From CAWCGU01 sp963838095 (lineage in GTDB: Bacteria > Actinomycetota > Thermoleophilia > Solirubrobacterales > 70-9): a DNA stretch of 64,000 nt. The notes beneath the pieces were generated by a model, which was given only the letters and a program-made list of their open reading frames with translations, had not been told where the DNA came from and ran no database searches. A program made the translations under genes and the position numbers. Location of the stretch: the NCBI GenBank assembly GCA_963838095.1, contig CAWIPO010000007.1:186001-250000 (forward strand). The letters run 5' to 3'. Below are positions 1 through 8,096 of this stretch, piece after piece (position 1 is the stretch's first letter; every line of letters starts with the position of its first letter).

Positions 1-249
1 CGGCGCGTCGGCGACGAGCGCCCGCAACTCGGCGTCGTCGCCGTCCTCGGCCAGCAGCTCGCGCGCACCCTCGAGGTCGTCTCGCAGCGTCAGGTACTCG
101 CGCGCCAGAGCGTGCGCGGGCTCGAGCTCGCGATAGGCGCGGCCGACCTCGGCATAGCGCTCGCGATCGGCGATCACCTCCGGGTCCGACATCTCGCGCT
201 CGAGCCCGCCGAAGCGCGACTCGATCTGCTCCACGAGCTGCTCGATCAT
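1..249 (-). CDS. prfA: Peptide chain release factor 1, N-terminal part (cut by window edge)
   Basis: The frame starts with ATG at 249 and runs off the left edge, giving 83 residues that begin MIEQLVEQIESRFGGLEREM and continue as an acidic, helical stretch with ELEPAHALAREYLTLRDDLE. This is the coiled N-terminal domain of class I release factors. RF1 enters the ribosome at UAA and UAG codons and triggers peptide release; its GGQ and PxT motifs would lie beyond the window. RF1 rather than RF2 is inferred from the usual actinobacterial order rpmE-DUF1385-prfA-prmC, because DUF1385 and rpmE lie upstream on the same strand. Three unrelated genes now separate them. Confidence 0.82.
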   Translation of the reverse strand, partial: MIEQLVEQIESRFGGLEREMSDPEVIADRERYAEVGRAYRELEPAHALAREYLTLRDDLEGARELLAEDGDDAELRALVADAP

Positions 250-275
250 GGCCCTAGTGTGACGCCCGCGCCGGG

Positions 276-1514
276 CTAGCTTCGCGGCAGGCGGCAGATC
301 GTTCCGAGCTCGGGAGGCGGTGCGCCGGAGGTGTCCGAGAAGGACTCTCCCACGGAGGCCGACGCGGTTGCTGCCGGATCAATCGGGGTCAGCTCGTCGT
401 ACTGGTACCCGAGCGGGGCCGGGTCGAGCATGTCGGCCGGGGTCACGTCCACCCCGAAGGTCTTGTACGGGACCATCCGGTTGTTCAGGTTCTGGCCCGG
501 CCGGGGCCAGCCGCCGGTTGGATCGTAGACGCGGCCGTTGATCGCCATCCACGACTCCCACAGGCGGTCGATGTTCGCGTGGTGCAGCCAGAAGATCGGG
601 TCGTTCGGCGACGTGTTCAGGGTCATCGTCCCGGTCTGCTGGTTCTTGCCCTTGCCGTAGAGGCCGCCAACCCAGAGGTGGACAGAGTTGTGCATCGCCG
701 ACGGCTCATGCACGCCGATCCCCGTCAGCGGCCCGAAGAGCCCGTTCTCGCAGTCCTCGCCGATCTTCCCTCTCCAGCCCTCGAGGTTGTTGCGGAAGCT
801 CTGGGCGGGATTCGCCTCGTCATCGAACGGGACGGTGTCGTAGACGGGGCGAGTGAGCGCCTGCTGCACGTCCTCGGCGGTCGGAAGCTGAGGGATGTCG
901 GGAAAGCTCCCGATCCGGCGCGTCAGGTAGCGCTCCGGGTTCGGGTCGCTCACCCTCTGGTCGAGCACGTTCAGGCGCCACTCGCCCTTCTCGAAGCGGC
1001 CGGAGGTGACCGCGTATTCCTGTGCGGGATTCCCGTTCCCGCCCATCAGGTCCTTGCGGAAGAGCCCGTTGGTGCTGGCCGGGTCGGTCCAGTCCCAGTA
1101 GGGCAGCACGATCGGGGTGTCGCTGACCTCGTTCAGCGCCTGCTCGAACATCAGCAGGTACTGCCGGTGCCATGGCAGGAAGTTGGCTCCCATGTGGGCG
1201 GACTGGCGGCGGCCGCAGAAGAACACGTCGCGGTGCCACTTCACGAACATGTCGTAGTAGCTGTAGCTCTCGTACCCCTCGATCGGCGCCGGCGTCTCCT
1301 TCAGCGCGAGGATCGCGTCGACGAGCGCAACGCGCTGCTCGTGCGAGAGGTCGGCGACGTTCGGGCGCACCGCGAGCCCGTTCTGCATCGGCAGCCGCCC
1401 GGAGCCGCCCTCGGCCTCCGGCCCGGCGAATGTGATGCCGACGACCACCGTCGCCGCCATCGCGAGTGCGAATACACGCGCCCCGGGAACTCTGGCGACA
1501 GTGCCTCCCTGCAT
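276..1514 (-). CDS. Secreted tyrosinase (binuclear copper monophenol oxidase)
   Basis: 412 residues. Residues about 7-31 form a hydrophobic leader (VFALAMAATVVVGITFAG), so export is likely. The type 3 copper site is complete: CuA histidines at H94 (KWHRDVF), H107 (SAHMGANF) and H116 (PWHRQYL), and CuB histidines at H275 and H279 (AMHNSVHLW) plus the HHANIDRLW motif at 311-319. Tyrosinases hydroxylate monophenols and oxidise diphenols to quinones, leading to melanin-like pigments or protein cross-linking. Many Streptomyces tyrosinases are shorter and need a caddie protein; here no caddie gene is adjacent. The gene diverges from the RTX-repeat gene with about 30 bp between starts, and it sits between prfA and its usual neighbours, which suggests later insertion. 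Confidence 0.9.
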   Translation of the reverse strand: MQGGTVARVPGARVFALAMAATVVVGITFAGPEAEGGSGRLPMQNGLAVRPNVADLSHEQRVALVDAILALKETPAPIEGYESYSYYDMFVKWHRDVFFCGRRQSAHMGANFLPWHRQYLLMFEQALNEVSDTPIVLPYWDWTDPASTNGLFRKDLMGGNGNPAQEYAVTSGRFEKGEWRLNVLDQRVSDPNPERYLTRRIGSFPDIPQLPTAEDVQQALTRPVYDTVPFDDEANPAQSFRNNLEGWRGKIGEDCENGLFGPLTGIGVHEPSAMHNSVHLWVGGLYGKGKNQQTGTMTLNTSPNDPIFWLHHANIDRLWESWMAINGRVYDPTGGWPRPGQNLNNRMVPYKTFGVDVTPADMLDPAPLGYQYDELTPIDPAATASASVGESFSDTSGAPPPELGTICRLPRS

Positions 1515-1545
1515 CCATCTGCGACCCTACCAGCGGATCGTGCGG

Positions 1546-2244
1546 ATGCCCAGACGACCTTTGTCGATTGCACTGCTTGTCCCGGCCGGGCTGGTGCTGG
1601 GCGTGGTCGGCCTGCAGCAGGCCGGCCAAGCGGCGTCGAGCTGCTTCGGCGATGCGGCGACGATGGTCGGCACCGCCGGCGCCGACAACATCCAGGGCAC
1701 CCAGGGCAGCGACGTGATCGTGACCGGCGGGGGTGACGACACGGTCGCCGCGGGCGACGGCGTCGACCGCGTCTGCTCCGGGGACGGGGATGACACCGTC
1801 GACACCGGCAACGAGGACGACTTCCTCGACGGCGGGGACGGGGACGACGAGCTGCACGGCTACAACGACGGCGACAAGATTCTCGGCGGGGACGGCGACG
1901 ACTTCCTCGACGGCCGCCGCGGCGAGGCCGGCGACGTGCTGATCGGCGGCGCGGGCAACGACCGCCAGCTCGGCGGCGAGCGCTCGGTGGGGGGCGGCGG
2001 CAACGACAGGATCAACGGCACGGGGTACACGAACGACTCCAACGTCGATCTGCTCGACGGCGGTGGCGGCGACGACCGCATCAGCGGCGATCAGAGTGGT
2101 CACGGCGACGACCGCATCCGTGCCGGCTCAGGCGACGACCAGGTCAAGGGCGGGGACGGCGACGACGACATCGACGGCGGTCCGGGAAACGACCGCTGTG
2201 ATCAGGGATCCGGCAGCGGCGACGTCGTCAACTGCGAGAGCTGA
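1546..2244 (+). CDS. Secreted RTX-type calcium-binding repeat protein
   Basis: The chosen start, MPRRPLSIALLVPAGLVLG, gives 232 residues with a signal peptide of about 30. An earlier in-frame ATG at 1432 would overlap the tyrosinase start by 83 bases and adds no plausible sequence. After the leader almost the whole protein is glycine-aspartate nonapeptide repeats of the form GGxGDDxLDG, for example GGGDDTVAAGDG, GGDGDDELHG and GGDGDDDIDGGPGNDRCD. These fold as a calcium-loaded parallel beta-roll in exported proteins. No enzymatic domain is present, so it may be a structural or calcium-binding surface protein. A C-terminal cysteine pair (DRCDQ and VNCES) resembles many actinobacterial members of this family. 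Confidence 0.8.
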   Translation: MPRRPLSIALLVPAGLVLGVVGLQQAGQAASSCFGDAATMVGTAGADNIQGTQGSDVIVTGGGDDTVAAGDGVDRVCSGDGDDTVDTGNEDDFLDGGDGDDELHGYNDGDKILGGDGDDFLDGRRGEAGDVLIGGAGNDRQLGGERSVGGGGNDRINGTGYTNDSNVDLLDGGGGDDRISGDQSGHGDDRIRAGSGDDQVKGGDGDDDIDGGPGNDRCDQGSGSGDVVNCES

Positions 2245-2247
2245 GCG

Positions 2248-3147
2248 CTAGGCGCTCGCCAAGCGGCGCTCCACCGACTCCGAATAGGCCTTCGTCCGGT
2301 AGTGCAGGATCGGGTCGTTCGACATCTCGATTCCGTCGGTGACCTTGACCGGATCGAACACCAGCAATCCCTCCTCGCTCGTCACCTCGGTGAGCTCGAT
2401 GATGCCCGCCGTCACTCGCTCACGCTCGTCCGGCCAGACGGAGGTCGGGTCGTCGACATCGTCGCCGTCGGCGGCGATCTGAAGCTCGAGCTTCATGTGC
2501 GCCGGCCCTTTTGCGAGCCGCTGCGCGATCTCCTCCTGCAGGTACTCCTTGCCCAGCTTCTTCGCGTCGCCGGGGGACATTCTCGGCTCGCTCGCCTCAG
2601 GGACGAGGGTGTAGCGCACCCAGCGCTCGCCGCCGGCGGCGTCGATCCACTTGAAGGCGTGGATCGCGTAGTACGGAACCGTCACGTAGCTTGTCGGTGG
2701 GTTGAGGGTTGCGAGATTGGGGCGCAGGGACGGCACTGCCCCGGGATGCGTGAGCAGGAACAGCGGCAGCTTCCAGGCTCGCGACGGCCCCTCGACGTTT
2801 GCCTTCACCAGTGCGATGAACTCGTCCGGGGTGCGGACCGGGAAGCGAGGCGCGGTTTGGGCGACGATGTCGGTGCGCTCGCCGTCGGGAAGCTCGAAGC
2901 CGACGGCAAAGCCGCGAACGTCGGGCGCGTAGTCGGATCTGGCAGGATCGCCGGACCCGTTTGACAGCCGCGCGAGCACCGGAACGGGATCGCCCTGCAT
3001 GTGCGCGGCGCGGGTCAGCTTCGCGGCCTCGGGGGAAGCGGTGAAGGTTCCGCGGCACAGGGTCCCCTTGGCGTGCAGCGCGCGGTGTCCGGGGTGGACG
3101 CCGAAGCGCTCATTGATCGCGTCGACCGCCTCTTTCGGCGAGATCAT
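2248..3147 (-). CDS. Catalase-related heme peroxidase (small, stand-alone type)
   Basis: 299 residues, much shorter than true catalases (about 480 or more) and close to the minimal catalase-related peroxidases such as the SrpA type. The distal histidine is H25 in LHAKGTLCRGTF, and the proximal heme tyrosine is probably Y288 with R284 (RTKAY). Where catalases have GNNTPVFFIRD, this protein reads AQTAPRFPVRTP (about 96-107), so the distal asparagine seems replaced by threonine. This favours peroxidase use of hydrogen peroxide or organic peroxides over fast dismutation. It is convergent with the RTX gene (3 bp gap) and upstream of tyrosinase on the same strand. The pairing with an oxidative copper enzyme is suggestive only. 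Confidence 0.85.
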   Translation of the reverse strand: MISPKEAVDAINERFGVHPGHRALHAKGTLCRGTFTASPEAAKLTRAAHMQGDPVPVLARLSNGSGDPARSDYAPDVRGFAVGFELPDGERTDIVAQTAPRFPVRTPDEFIALVKANVEGPSRAWKLPLFLLTHPGAVPSLRPNLATLNPPTSYVTVPYYAIHAFKWIDAAGGERWVRYTLVPEASEPRMSPGDAKKLGKEYLQEEIAQRLAKGPAHMKLELQIAADGDDVDDPTSVWPDERERVTAGIIELTEVTSEEGLLVFDPVKVTDGIEMSNDPILHYRTKAYSESVERRLASA

Positions 3148-3174
3148 GGGGTAACCCTAACGGGACCTAACAAG

Positions 3175-4200
3175 CTAGGCGACGATCTCGATGTGCTCTT
3201 CCTTCGCCTCTTCCGCCGGGCTCTCGACCGCGAGCACGGCCTGAAGAGCGGCGATCGAGACGGCGAGCTGGTCGCGGTCGGGCTCGCGGGTGGTCAGGTT
3301 CTGGAGCATCAGCCCGGGCCACATCAGGGTCCGCACCCAGCGCTTGCGACGGTTCTTGCCCGCCCACTTGATCACCTCGTAGGAGAGGCCGGCGATCAGC
3401 GGGATGCCGAGGATTCGCGAAGCGAGCAGCCAGTACCACTCGGGCAGACCGATCGGGGCGAAGACGAAGATCGCAAGCACCATCACGATCAGCAGGAAGC
3501 TGGTGCCGCAGCGGGGGTGCAGGCGCGAATAGGTCTCGGCGCGCTCGGGCGTCAGCTCGTCGCCGGCCTCGTAACACGAGATCACCTTGTGCTCGGCGCC
3601 GTGGTACTCGAACACCCGGCGAAGGTCGGGGAGGCGGCTGATCAGGACGATGTAGCCGATGAAGATCGCGGTTCGCAGGACTCCCTCGACGAGCCAGAAC
3701 AGCAGCGCCGAGCCGAGCTCGTCCTTGATCAGGCTGGTGGCGCCGACCGGGATCACGAAGAAGAGCACGATCGCGAGCACCAGCGAGAGCGCGATCGTCA
3801 GCCCCCAGGTGAAGCCGCCGATCGGCTCGGCGTCCTCTTCCTCGGCGAGCTGGGCGTTGGCGGAGAAACCGAGTGCCTTGAAGCCGATCTTCAGCGACTC
3901 CCCCAGCGCGATGACGCCGCGAATCACCGGCAGGCGAAGGATCCGATGGCGCTTGGCCCAGGAGACGATCGGCTCCGAGGTGACCTCGATCTCGCCGAGG
4001 GCGTCCTCGGGGGCGTCCTCCGGGAGGGGCTTTCGCACGGCCACCGCCCAGGTCGAGACGCCCCGCATCATCACCCCCTCCAGAACCGCCTGGCCGCCGA
4101 GTGGCGCGTCGGTGCTGGCAACCGGTTTGCCGTCCGGCATCCGGGTGACGTCGAGCGTCGGCGCCCTAGTGCCGAGGCCGTCGTCGTTCGAGTCCGTCAT
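3175..4200 (-). CDS. DUF1385 family integral membrane protein
   Basis: 341 residues. The family hallmark GGQAVLEGVMMRG lies at 35-47, and the second conserved block EYHGAEHKVISCYE, followed by HPRCGTSF, lies in the middle. Four or five hydrophobic segments are visible, including TWGLTIALSLVLAIVLFFVI and FLLIVMVLAIFVFAPI. The biochemical function is unknown. In Gram-positive bacteria the gene commonly sits between rpmE and prfA, as it nearly does here: rpmE is directly upstream on the same strand and prfA is downstream beyond three extra genes. The charged C-terminal tail ends in EEAKEEHIEIVA. Confidence 0.88.
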   Translation of the reverse strand: MTDSNDDGLGTRAPTLDVTRMPDGKPVASTDAPLGGQAVLEGVMMRGVSTWAVAVRKPLPEDAPEDALGEIEVTSEPIVSWAKRHRILRLPVIRGVIALGESLKIGFKALGFSANAQLAEEEDAEPIGGFTWGLTIALSLVLAIVLFFVIPVGATSLIKDELGSALLFWLVEGVLRTAIFIGYIVLISRLPDLRRVFEYHGAEHKVISCYEAGDELTPERAETYSRLHPRCGTSFLLIVMVLAIFVFAPIGLPEWYWLLASRILGIPLIAGLSYEVIKWAGKNRRKRWVRTLMWPGLMLQNLTTREPDRDQLAVSIAALQAVLAVESPAEEAKEEHIEIVA

Positions 4201-4243
4201 CCCCTATTGATCGGCATCCGTGGTCCCAACCACGAGCCAGAGG

Positions 4244-4453
4244 TCAGCCGCGGCTGCGCTTGGCGGCGCGGCGCTTGAAGCGCTCGACGCGGCCGCCCGT
4301 GTCGACCAGCTTCTGCTTGCCCGTGTAGAACGGGTGGCAGTTCGAGCAGATCTCGACGTGCAGCTCAGGCTTGGTGGAGCGCGTATAGAACTCGTTCCCG
4401 CACGCGCAGCGCACGTGGGAGAGCACGTACTCGGGATGGATGTCGGTCTTCAT
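4244..4453 (-). CDS. rpmE: 50S ribosomal protein L31 (zinc-binding type)
   Basis: The start MKTDIHPEYVLSHVRCACGN gives 69 residues, the normal length for L31; longer upstream versions add only arginine-rich read-through. Cysteines in RCACGNEF and the later CSNCHPFYTGKQK form the zinc-binding set of the C-plus type, which is usually the form used in zinc-replete cells. The basic C terminus (RVERFKRRAAKRSRG) suits RNA binding at the subunit bridge. It is followed on the same strand by the DUF1385 gene after 43 bp. Confidence 0.95.
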   Translation of the reverse strand: MKTDIHPEYVLSHVRCACGNEFYTRSTKPELHVEICSNCHPFYTGKQKLVDTGGRVERFKRRAAKRSRG

Positions 4454-4479
4454 CGCCCAATCGATGTTAGCGACGGGGG

Positions 4480-6186
4480 TCAGACCTCTTGGTACAGAGG
4501 GCCGTCGCCGCCCTCGGGCGGGGTGAGGCGGCCGCCTTTGGCGGTGATCGCGCCGCACTGGACGCAGTTTGAGGGGGTGATGTTCACGTCGACCACCGCG
4601 GCGCCGTTCTCCAGCTGCTCATCTGGGATCTCGTACACCTGCGCGGGGCACATCGACACCCATGTCTGCGCGACCTCGCGCGGCACGTGGCGCTGCACGC
4701 GGATGTGGTTCGGAGCGTCGTCGCGGGTGGCGTTCCCGGAGGCGAACACCGACGAGAGCTTGTCGAAGATGTACTTGCCGTCGGGCTTCGGATAGCGCTC
4801 TGCGGCGCCACCGTCCTCCATCGGCTCCTCGGCGTCGGGCTCGGCCTTCCACTGCCCGTTCGGGAAGTGGCCCTGGGTCGCGACCATCGTGCCCGCGATT
4901 ACGCCGCCGGGCACGAACCCCTTGCCGAGCGCCTGGCGCATGTTGCGCGAGCGGTACATGTCCTGGCCGATCACGCTGTTCAGGACCTTCTCGTGGTAGG
5001 CCTCGAAGTTCACCGACTCGGGGTCCTTCTTCAGCGCCTCCACGATCGCCTCGGCGGCGTACATCCCTGCGTGCATCGCATAGTGCACGCCCTTGAGCTC
5101 GGGGATGTTGACCATGCCGGCGCCGTCGCCACACATCACCATCCCCGGCACCGCCAGGCGGCTGGGCATCGCCCAGTAGCCGCCGGAGGGAATCGTCTTC
5201 GCGCCCCAGGCGACGCGCTTGCCGCCCTCGAGCATCTTCTTGATGAAGGGATGCATCTTCAGCTGCTGCAGGGCGTCGTGGACCGAGAACGTGGCGTCGG
5301 TGTAGTCCAGGCCAACCACCAGGCCGATGCACATCTTGTCCTCGCCCATCGGGTAGATGAAGCTGCCGCCGACCTCGTTCCACTTCGCCCGCTTTCGCAG
5401 CGGCCAGCCCATCGTGTGGATCACCTTGTCGAGCGGTTGCGGGACCTCCCACACCTCCTTCACGCCCAGCTCCCAGCGCTGCGCCTGCGCGCCCTCGAGC
5501 TCGAAGTAGTCGATCGCGGCGCCCGTCAGGTGCCCCTGTGTGCCTTCGGCCAGCACCGTCGCGCGCGCGATCACGTCCGAGCCGGGCTCGAAGTTCGACA
5601 GCTCCTCGCCGTCGCGCCCGCGCCCCTTGTCGCCGGAGCGCACGCCCTTGACGATCCGGTCCTCGACCAGCAGCTTGTCGGCCGCCGTCTCGCTCAGCAG
5701 GTACACGCCGGCCTCCTCGGCCTTCTCGCCCAGGAACCGCCCGAGCTTCGCGACCGAGGTCACGTAGTTGCCGTGGTTGCGGAAGTTCGGCGGCATCGGC
5801 TTCAAAGGCAGAGCGGCGCCCTTGGTGAGCAGGTAGACGGCGTCCTTCGTCACCTCCTGATAAACGGGCCAGTCGGACGGGTCCAGGTCCGGGAACAGCT
5901 CGCGCATCGCCGACGGGCGCATGTTCGCCCCAGAGAGCAGGTGCGCCCCCGCCGTCTTCCCCTTCTCGATCACAGCCACCGGGACCTCGCCGAGCTGTTC
6001 TGTCAGCTTCGGCTCGTCCTCGAGCAGCTGCATGATCCGGATCGCGCAGGCGAGGCCCGCGGGGCCGGCGCCGACGATCGCGACGCCGACCTCGATCCGG
6101 TCGTCTTCGGGATCGGTGGGCGGGCCGATGAACTCGTCGGCCGCGTTTACCGGCGGCGGGTACTCCGCCGGCTTGACGGCGGTCAT
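4480..6186 (-). CDS. Electron transfer flavoprotein:quinone oxidoreductase (ETF-QO)
   Basis: 568 residues with the FAD dinucleotide motif VAIVGAGPAGLACAIR (about 35-50) and family blocks such as LLSGANMRPSAMRELFPDL and GDGAGMVNIPELKGVHYAMHAG. The enzyme takes electrons from reduced ETF and passes them to the membrane quinone pool through FAD and a 4Fe-4S cluster. It is the last gene of an etfB-etfA-ETF-QO operon; its start is 7 bp after etfA. Odd point: the C-terminal cluster motif is CPAQVYE (C513) plus NCVQCGAI (C541, C544), and the position of the fourth cysteine in the classical CxxCxxC is Ile547. The cluster may therefore be 3Fe-4S or use another ligand. Confidence 0.93.
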   Translation of the reverse strand: MTAVKPAEYPPPVNAADEFIGPPTDPEDDRIEVGVAIVGAGPAGLACAIRIMQLLEDEPKLTEQLGEVPVAVIEKGKTAGAHLLSGANMRPSAMRELFPDLDPSDWPVYQEVTKDAVYLLTKGAALPLKPMPPNFRNHGNYVTSVAKLGRFLGEKAEEAGVYLLSETAADKLLVEDRIVKGVRSGDKGRGRDGEELSNFEPGSDVIARATVLAEGTQGHLTGAAIDYFELEGAQAQRWELGVKEVWEVPQPLDKVIHTMGWPLRKRAKWNEVGGSFIYPMGEDKMCIGLVVGLDYTDATFSVHDALQQLKMHPFIKKMLEGGKRVAWGAKTIPSGGYWAMPSRLAVPGMVMCGDGAGMVNIPELKGVHYAMHAGMYAAEAIVEALKKDPESVNFEAYHEKVLNSVIGQDMYRSRNMRQALGKGFVPGGVIAGTMVATQGHFPNGQWKAEPDAEEPMEDGGAAERYPKPDGKYIFDKLSSVFASGNATRDDAPNHIRVQRHVPREVAQTWVSMCPAQVYEIPDEQLENGAAVVDVNITPSNCVQCGAITAKGGRLTPPEGGDGPLYQEV

Positions 6187-6193
6187 CGCGCCC

Positions 6194-7168
6194 CTAGCCG
6201 CCCTTCTTCGCCTTCACGGCCTCGGTCAGCTTCGGGAGGATCTTGTGCAGGTCGCCGACCACGCCGAAGTCGCAGAACTCGAAGATCGGTGCGTTCTGGT
6301 CCTTGTTGATGGCCATGATGTTCTCCGAGTTCTGCATCCCGACCTTGTGCTGGATCGCGCCCGAGATGCCGGCGGCCAGGTACAGCTTCGGCGCCACCGT
6401 CTTCCCGGTCTGGCCGATCTGTGTCGAGTACGGGTACCAGCCCGCGTCGACGACCGCGCGGGTCGCGGCAACGGCGCCGCCCATCGCCTGGGCGAGCTCC
6501 TCGGCGAGCTTGAAGTTCGCGGCCTCGCCGAGCCCGCGTCCTCCACCGACGAGGATGTCGGCGCCCTCGATGTCGACCTCCTCGCCGCGCTGCTCGCCGC
6601 GAGTGACCATCTTCGCCTTCGTCGACCAATCCGAGAGCTCGACGTCGACGTCCACGACCTCGGCCGTGCCCCCCGACTCCTTCACGTCGAACGCGTTCAG
6701 GCGCCCGATGATGATCCCGGGCTCGCCGACGTAGCCGACGTCGACGATCGCTGAGTCCTGCAGCACCGGCCGCTCGGCGATCAGCTTCCCGCCGTCGACC
6801 TTCACAGCGGTGACCTCCATCGTCACGCCTGCGTTCAGGCGCGCGGTCAGGCCGGCGCCGATCTCGAAGCCGAGCAGTCCGCCGCCGAAGAGCGCGTAGG
6901 AGATGTCGTTCTCGGTTATCACCTTCGCCATCGCGTCGACGATCGGCTGCGCGAGCCCCTCGGGCACGCCCTTCGCCCGATAGACCTTGCTTGCGCCGTA
7001 GGCGCCGAGCCCGGCCGCGGCGTCGTCGGAGACGTCGCCGACCACGATCGCCGCTGCCTCGGTGCCGAGCTCGCCCGCCAGCCGTGCGGCTTCCGAGATC
7101 GCGCCCTGCGAGTTCTTGTTGAAATTGCCCTCGTCGTCGTGGAGGGCGTAGACCAGGATGCCGGCCAT
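6194..7168 (-). CDS. etfA: Electron transfer flavoprotein alpha subunit
   Basis: 324 residues beginning MAGILVYALHDDEGNFNKNS. The C-terminal FAD-binding half is clear: GGRGLGEAANFKLAEELAQA, then VDAGWYPYSTQIGQTGKTVAPKLY, then GISGAIQHKVGMQNSENIMAIN, all standard ETF-alpha blocks. With the beta subunit it forms the soluble FAD and AMP heterodimer that collects electrons from acyl-CoA dehydrogenases. Its ATG follows the etfB stop with no gap, so translational coupling and equal stoichiometry are likely. Confidence 0.95.
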   Translation of the reverse strand: MAGILVYALHDDEGNFNKNSQGAISEAARLAGELGTEAAAIVVGDVSDDAAAGLGAYGASKVYRAKGVPEGLAQPIVDAMAKVITENDISYALFGGGLLGFEIGAGLTARLNAGVTMEVTAVKVDGGKLIAERPVLQDSAIVDVGYVGEPGIIIGRLNAFDVKESGGTAEVVDVDVELSDWSTKAKMVTRGEQRGEEVDIEGADILVGGGRGLGEAANFKLAEELAQAMGGAVAATRAVVDAGWYPYSTQIGQTGKTVAPKLYLAAGISGAIQHKVGMQNSENIMAINKDQNAPIFEFCDFGVVGDLHKILPKLTEAVKAKKGG

Positions 7169-7960
7169 CTAGATCAGCTTCCTTTCCTCGAGCCAGGCGA
7201 CGATCTTCTCGACCGTCTCGTTGGTGTCCTCGTCCTCGATGATCTCTCCGGCCTCCTTCTGCGGCGGCGGATTGATCGACAGGACCTCGGTGCGCTTGCC
7301 GGCGTCGCCGACCCTGTCGGCCTCGATTCCGACATCGCCCGTGGACTTGGTGTCGAGCGGCTTCTTCTTCGCGCCCATGATCGCCTTCAGCGACGGGTAG
7401 CGCGGCTCGTTGATCGCATCGCCGACGCTGATCACGGCGGGAAGCTCGACCTCGACCGTGTCGTAGCCGTACTCGGCCTGGCGCTCGCAGGTGAGCGAGC
7501 CGCCGGCGACGTCCATCTTGATCACCTGGGTCAGCGAGGGCATCTTCAGGTGGTCGGCGACGACCGCGCCGATCGTGTAGCACTCGCCGTCGTCGGACTG
7601 CTGGCCCAGCAGGACCAGATCGGGCTGCTCGGACTCCAGCACCTTGGCGAGCGCGTAGCCGGTGGTGCAGACGTCGGAGTTCTCGAGCGCGGAGTCGGTG
7701 AGGTGAACGGAGCGATCGGCGCCGAGCGCCACCGCCTTGTGCAGCGCACGCACAGCGCTCTCGGGCCCCATCGTCACCGCGACGATCTCCTCGACCTCGG
7801 CGTTGCCGCCCTCCCGGACCTGCATCGCCGCCTCGAGGGCGTGGGTGTCGAACGGGTTCAGGTTCTTCTCTCCGGATCGATCGAGGCGCTTGCTGCCGGA
7901 ATCGATCCGCTTTTGGACCGCCGCGTCAGGAACCTCCTTGACGAGGCAACAGATCTTCAA
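7169..7960 (-). CDS. etfB: Electron transfer flavoprotein beta subunit
   Basis: The TTG start at 7960 gives 263 residues beginning (M)KICCLVKEVPDAAVQKR, which matches the usual MKILV.VKqVPD opening of ETF-beta. A strong AAAGGAGG site sits 8 bases upstream and decides this start over an ATG 84 bases further out. Typical blocks follow: NPFDTHALEAAMQVRE, LVLLGQQSDDGECYTIGAVV (AMP-binding side) and SVGDAINEPRYPSLKAIMGA. It is the first gene of the etfB-etfA-ETF-QO operon and is probably controlled by the palindrome just upstream. Confidence 0.94.
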   Translation of the reverse strand: MKICCLVKEVPDAAVQKRIDSGSKRLDRSGEKNLNPFDTHALEAAMQVREGGNAEVEEIVAVTMGPESAVRALHKAVALGADRSVHLTDSALENSDVCTTGYALAKVLESEQPDLVLLGQQSDDGECYTIGAVVADHLKMPSLTQVIKMDVAGGSLTCERQAEYGYDTVEVELPAVISVGDAINEPRYPSLKAIMGAKKKPLDTKSTGDVGIEADRVGDAGKRTEVLSINPPPQKEAGEIIEDEDTNETVEKIVAWLEERKLI

Positions 7961-7968
7961 CTGAGTGC

Positions 7969-7976
7969 CCTCCTTT
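7969..7976 (-). promoter_or_regulatory. Ribosome binding site that fixes the TTG start of etfB
   Basis: On the minus strand the sequence reads AAAGGAGGGCACTCAGTTG. The near-perfect Shine-Dalgarno sequence is spaced correctly for the TTG codon at 7960..7958 and is too far from any other start. Confidence 0.8.
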
Positions 7977-8005
7977 GAGCGCGGTAGGGGTACCAGCGGC
8001 GCGGG

Positions 8006-8046
8006 ATAATATCGGGTCGAACAAGCGATTGACTGACTGGTCAATC
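8006..8046 (-). promoter_or_regulatory. Promoter and palindromic operator of the etf operon
   Basis: A perfect 7-bp inverted repeat, GATTGAC-TGACTG-GTCAATC, lies at 8027..8046. On the minus strand a TATTAT -10 candidate lies at 8011..8006, so the palindrome covers the -35 region. Its size, shape and position upstream of an ETF operon fit an operator for a TetR-type, acyl-CoA-responsive repressor of fatty-acid degradation; that assignment is inference. No TetR gene lies nearby. Confidence 0.55.
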
Positions 8047-8096
8047 AATTTCCGACCGGAGTGCGTGGAACCGAGGGCGGGTAGTGTCGCGCCGCA

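Noticed and set aside
579..1736. Long open frame antisense to the tyrosinase gene
   Set aside because: It is rich in Arg, Val and His, has no motif, and exists because high-GC genes leave the opposite strand open. The tyrosinase copper motifs settle the coding strand.
4687..6309. 540-codon open frame antisense to ETF-QO
   Set aside because: Low-complexity His/Arg/Asp composition and no family; it is a shadow of the ETF-QO gene.
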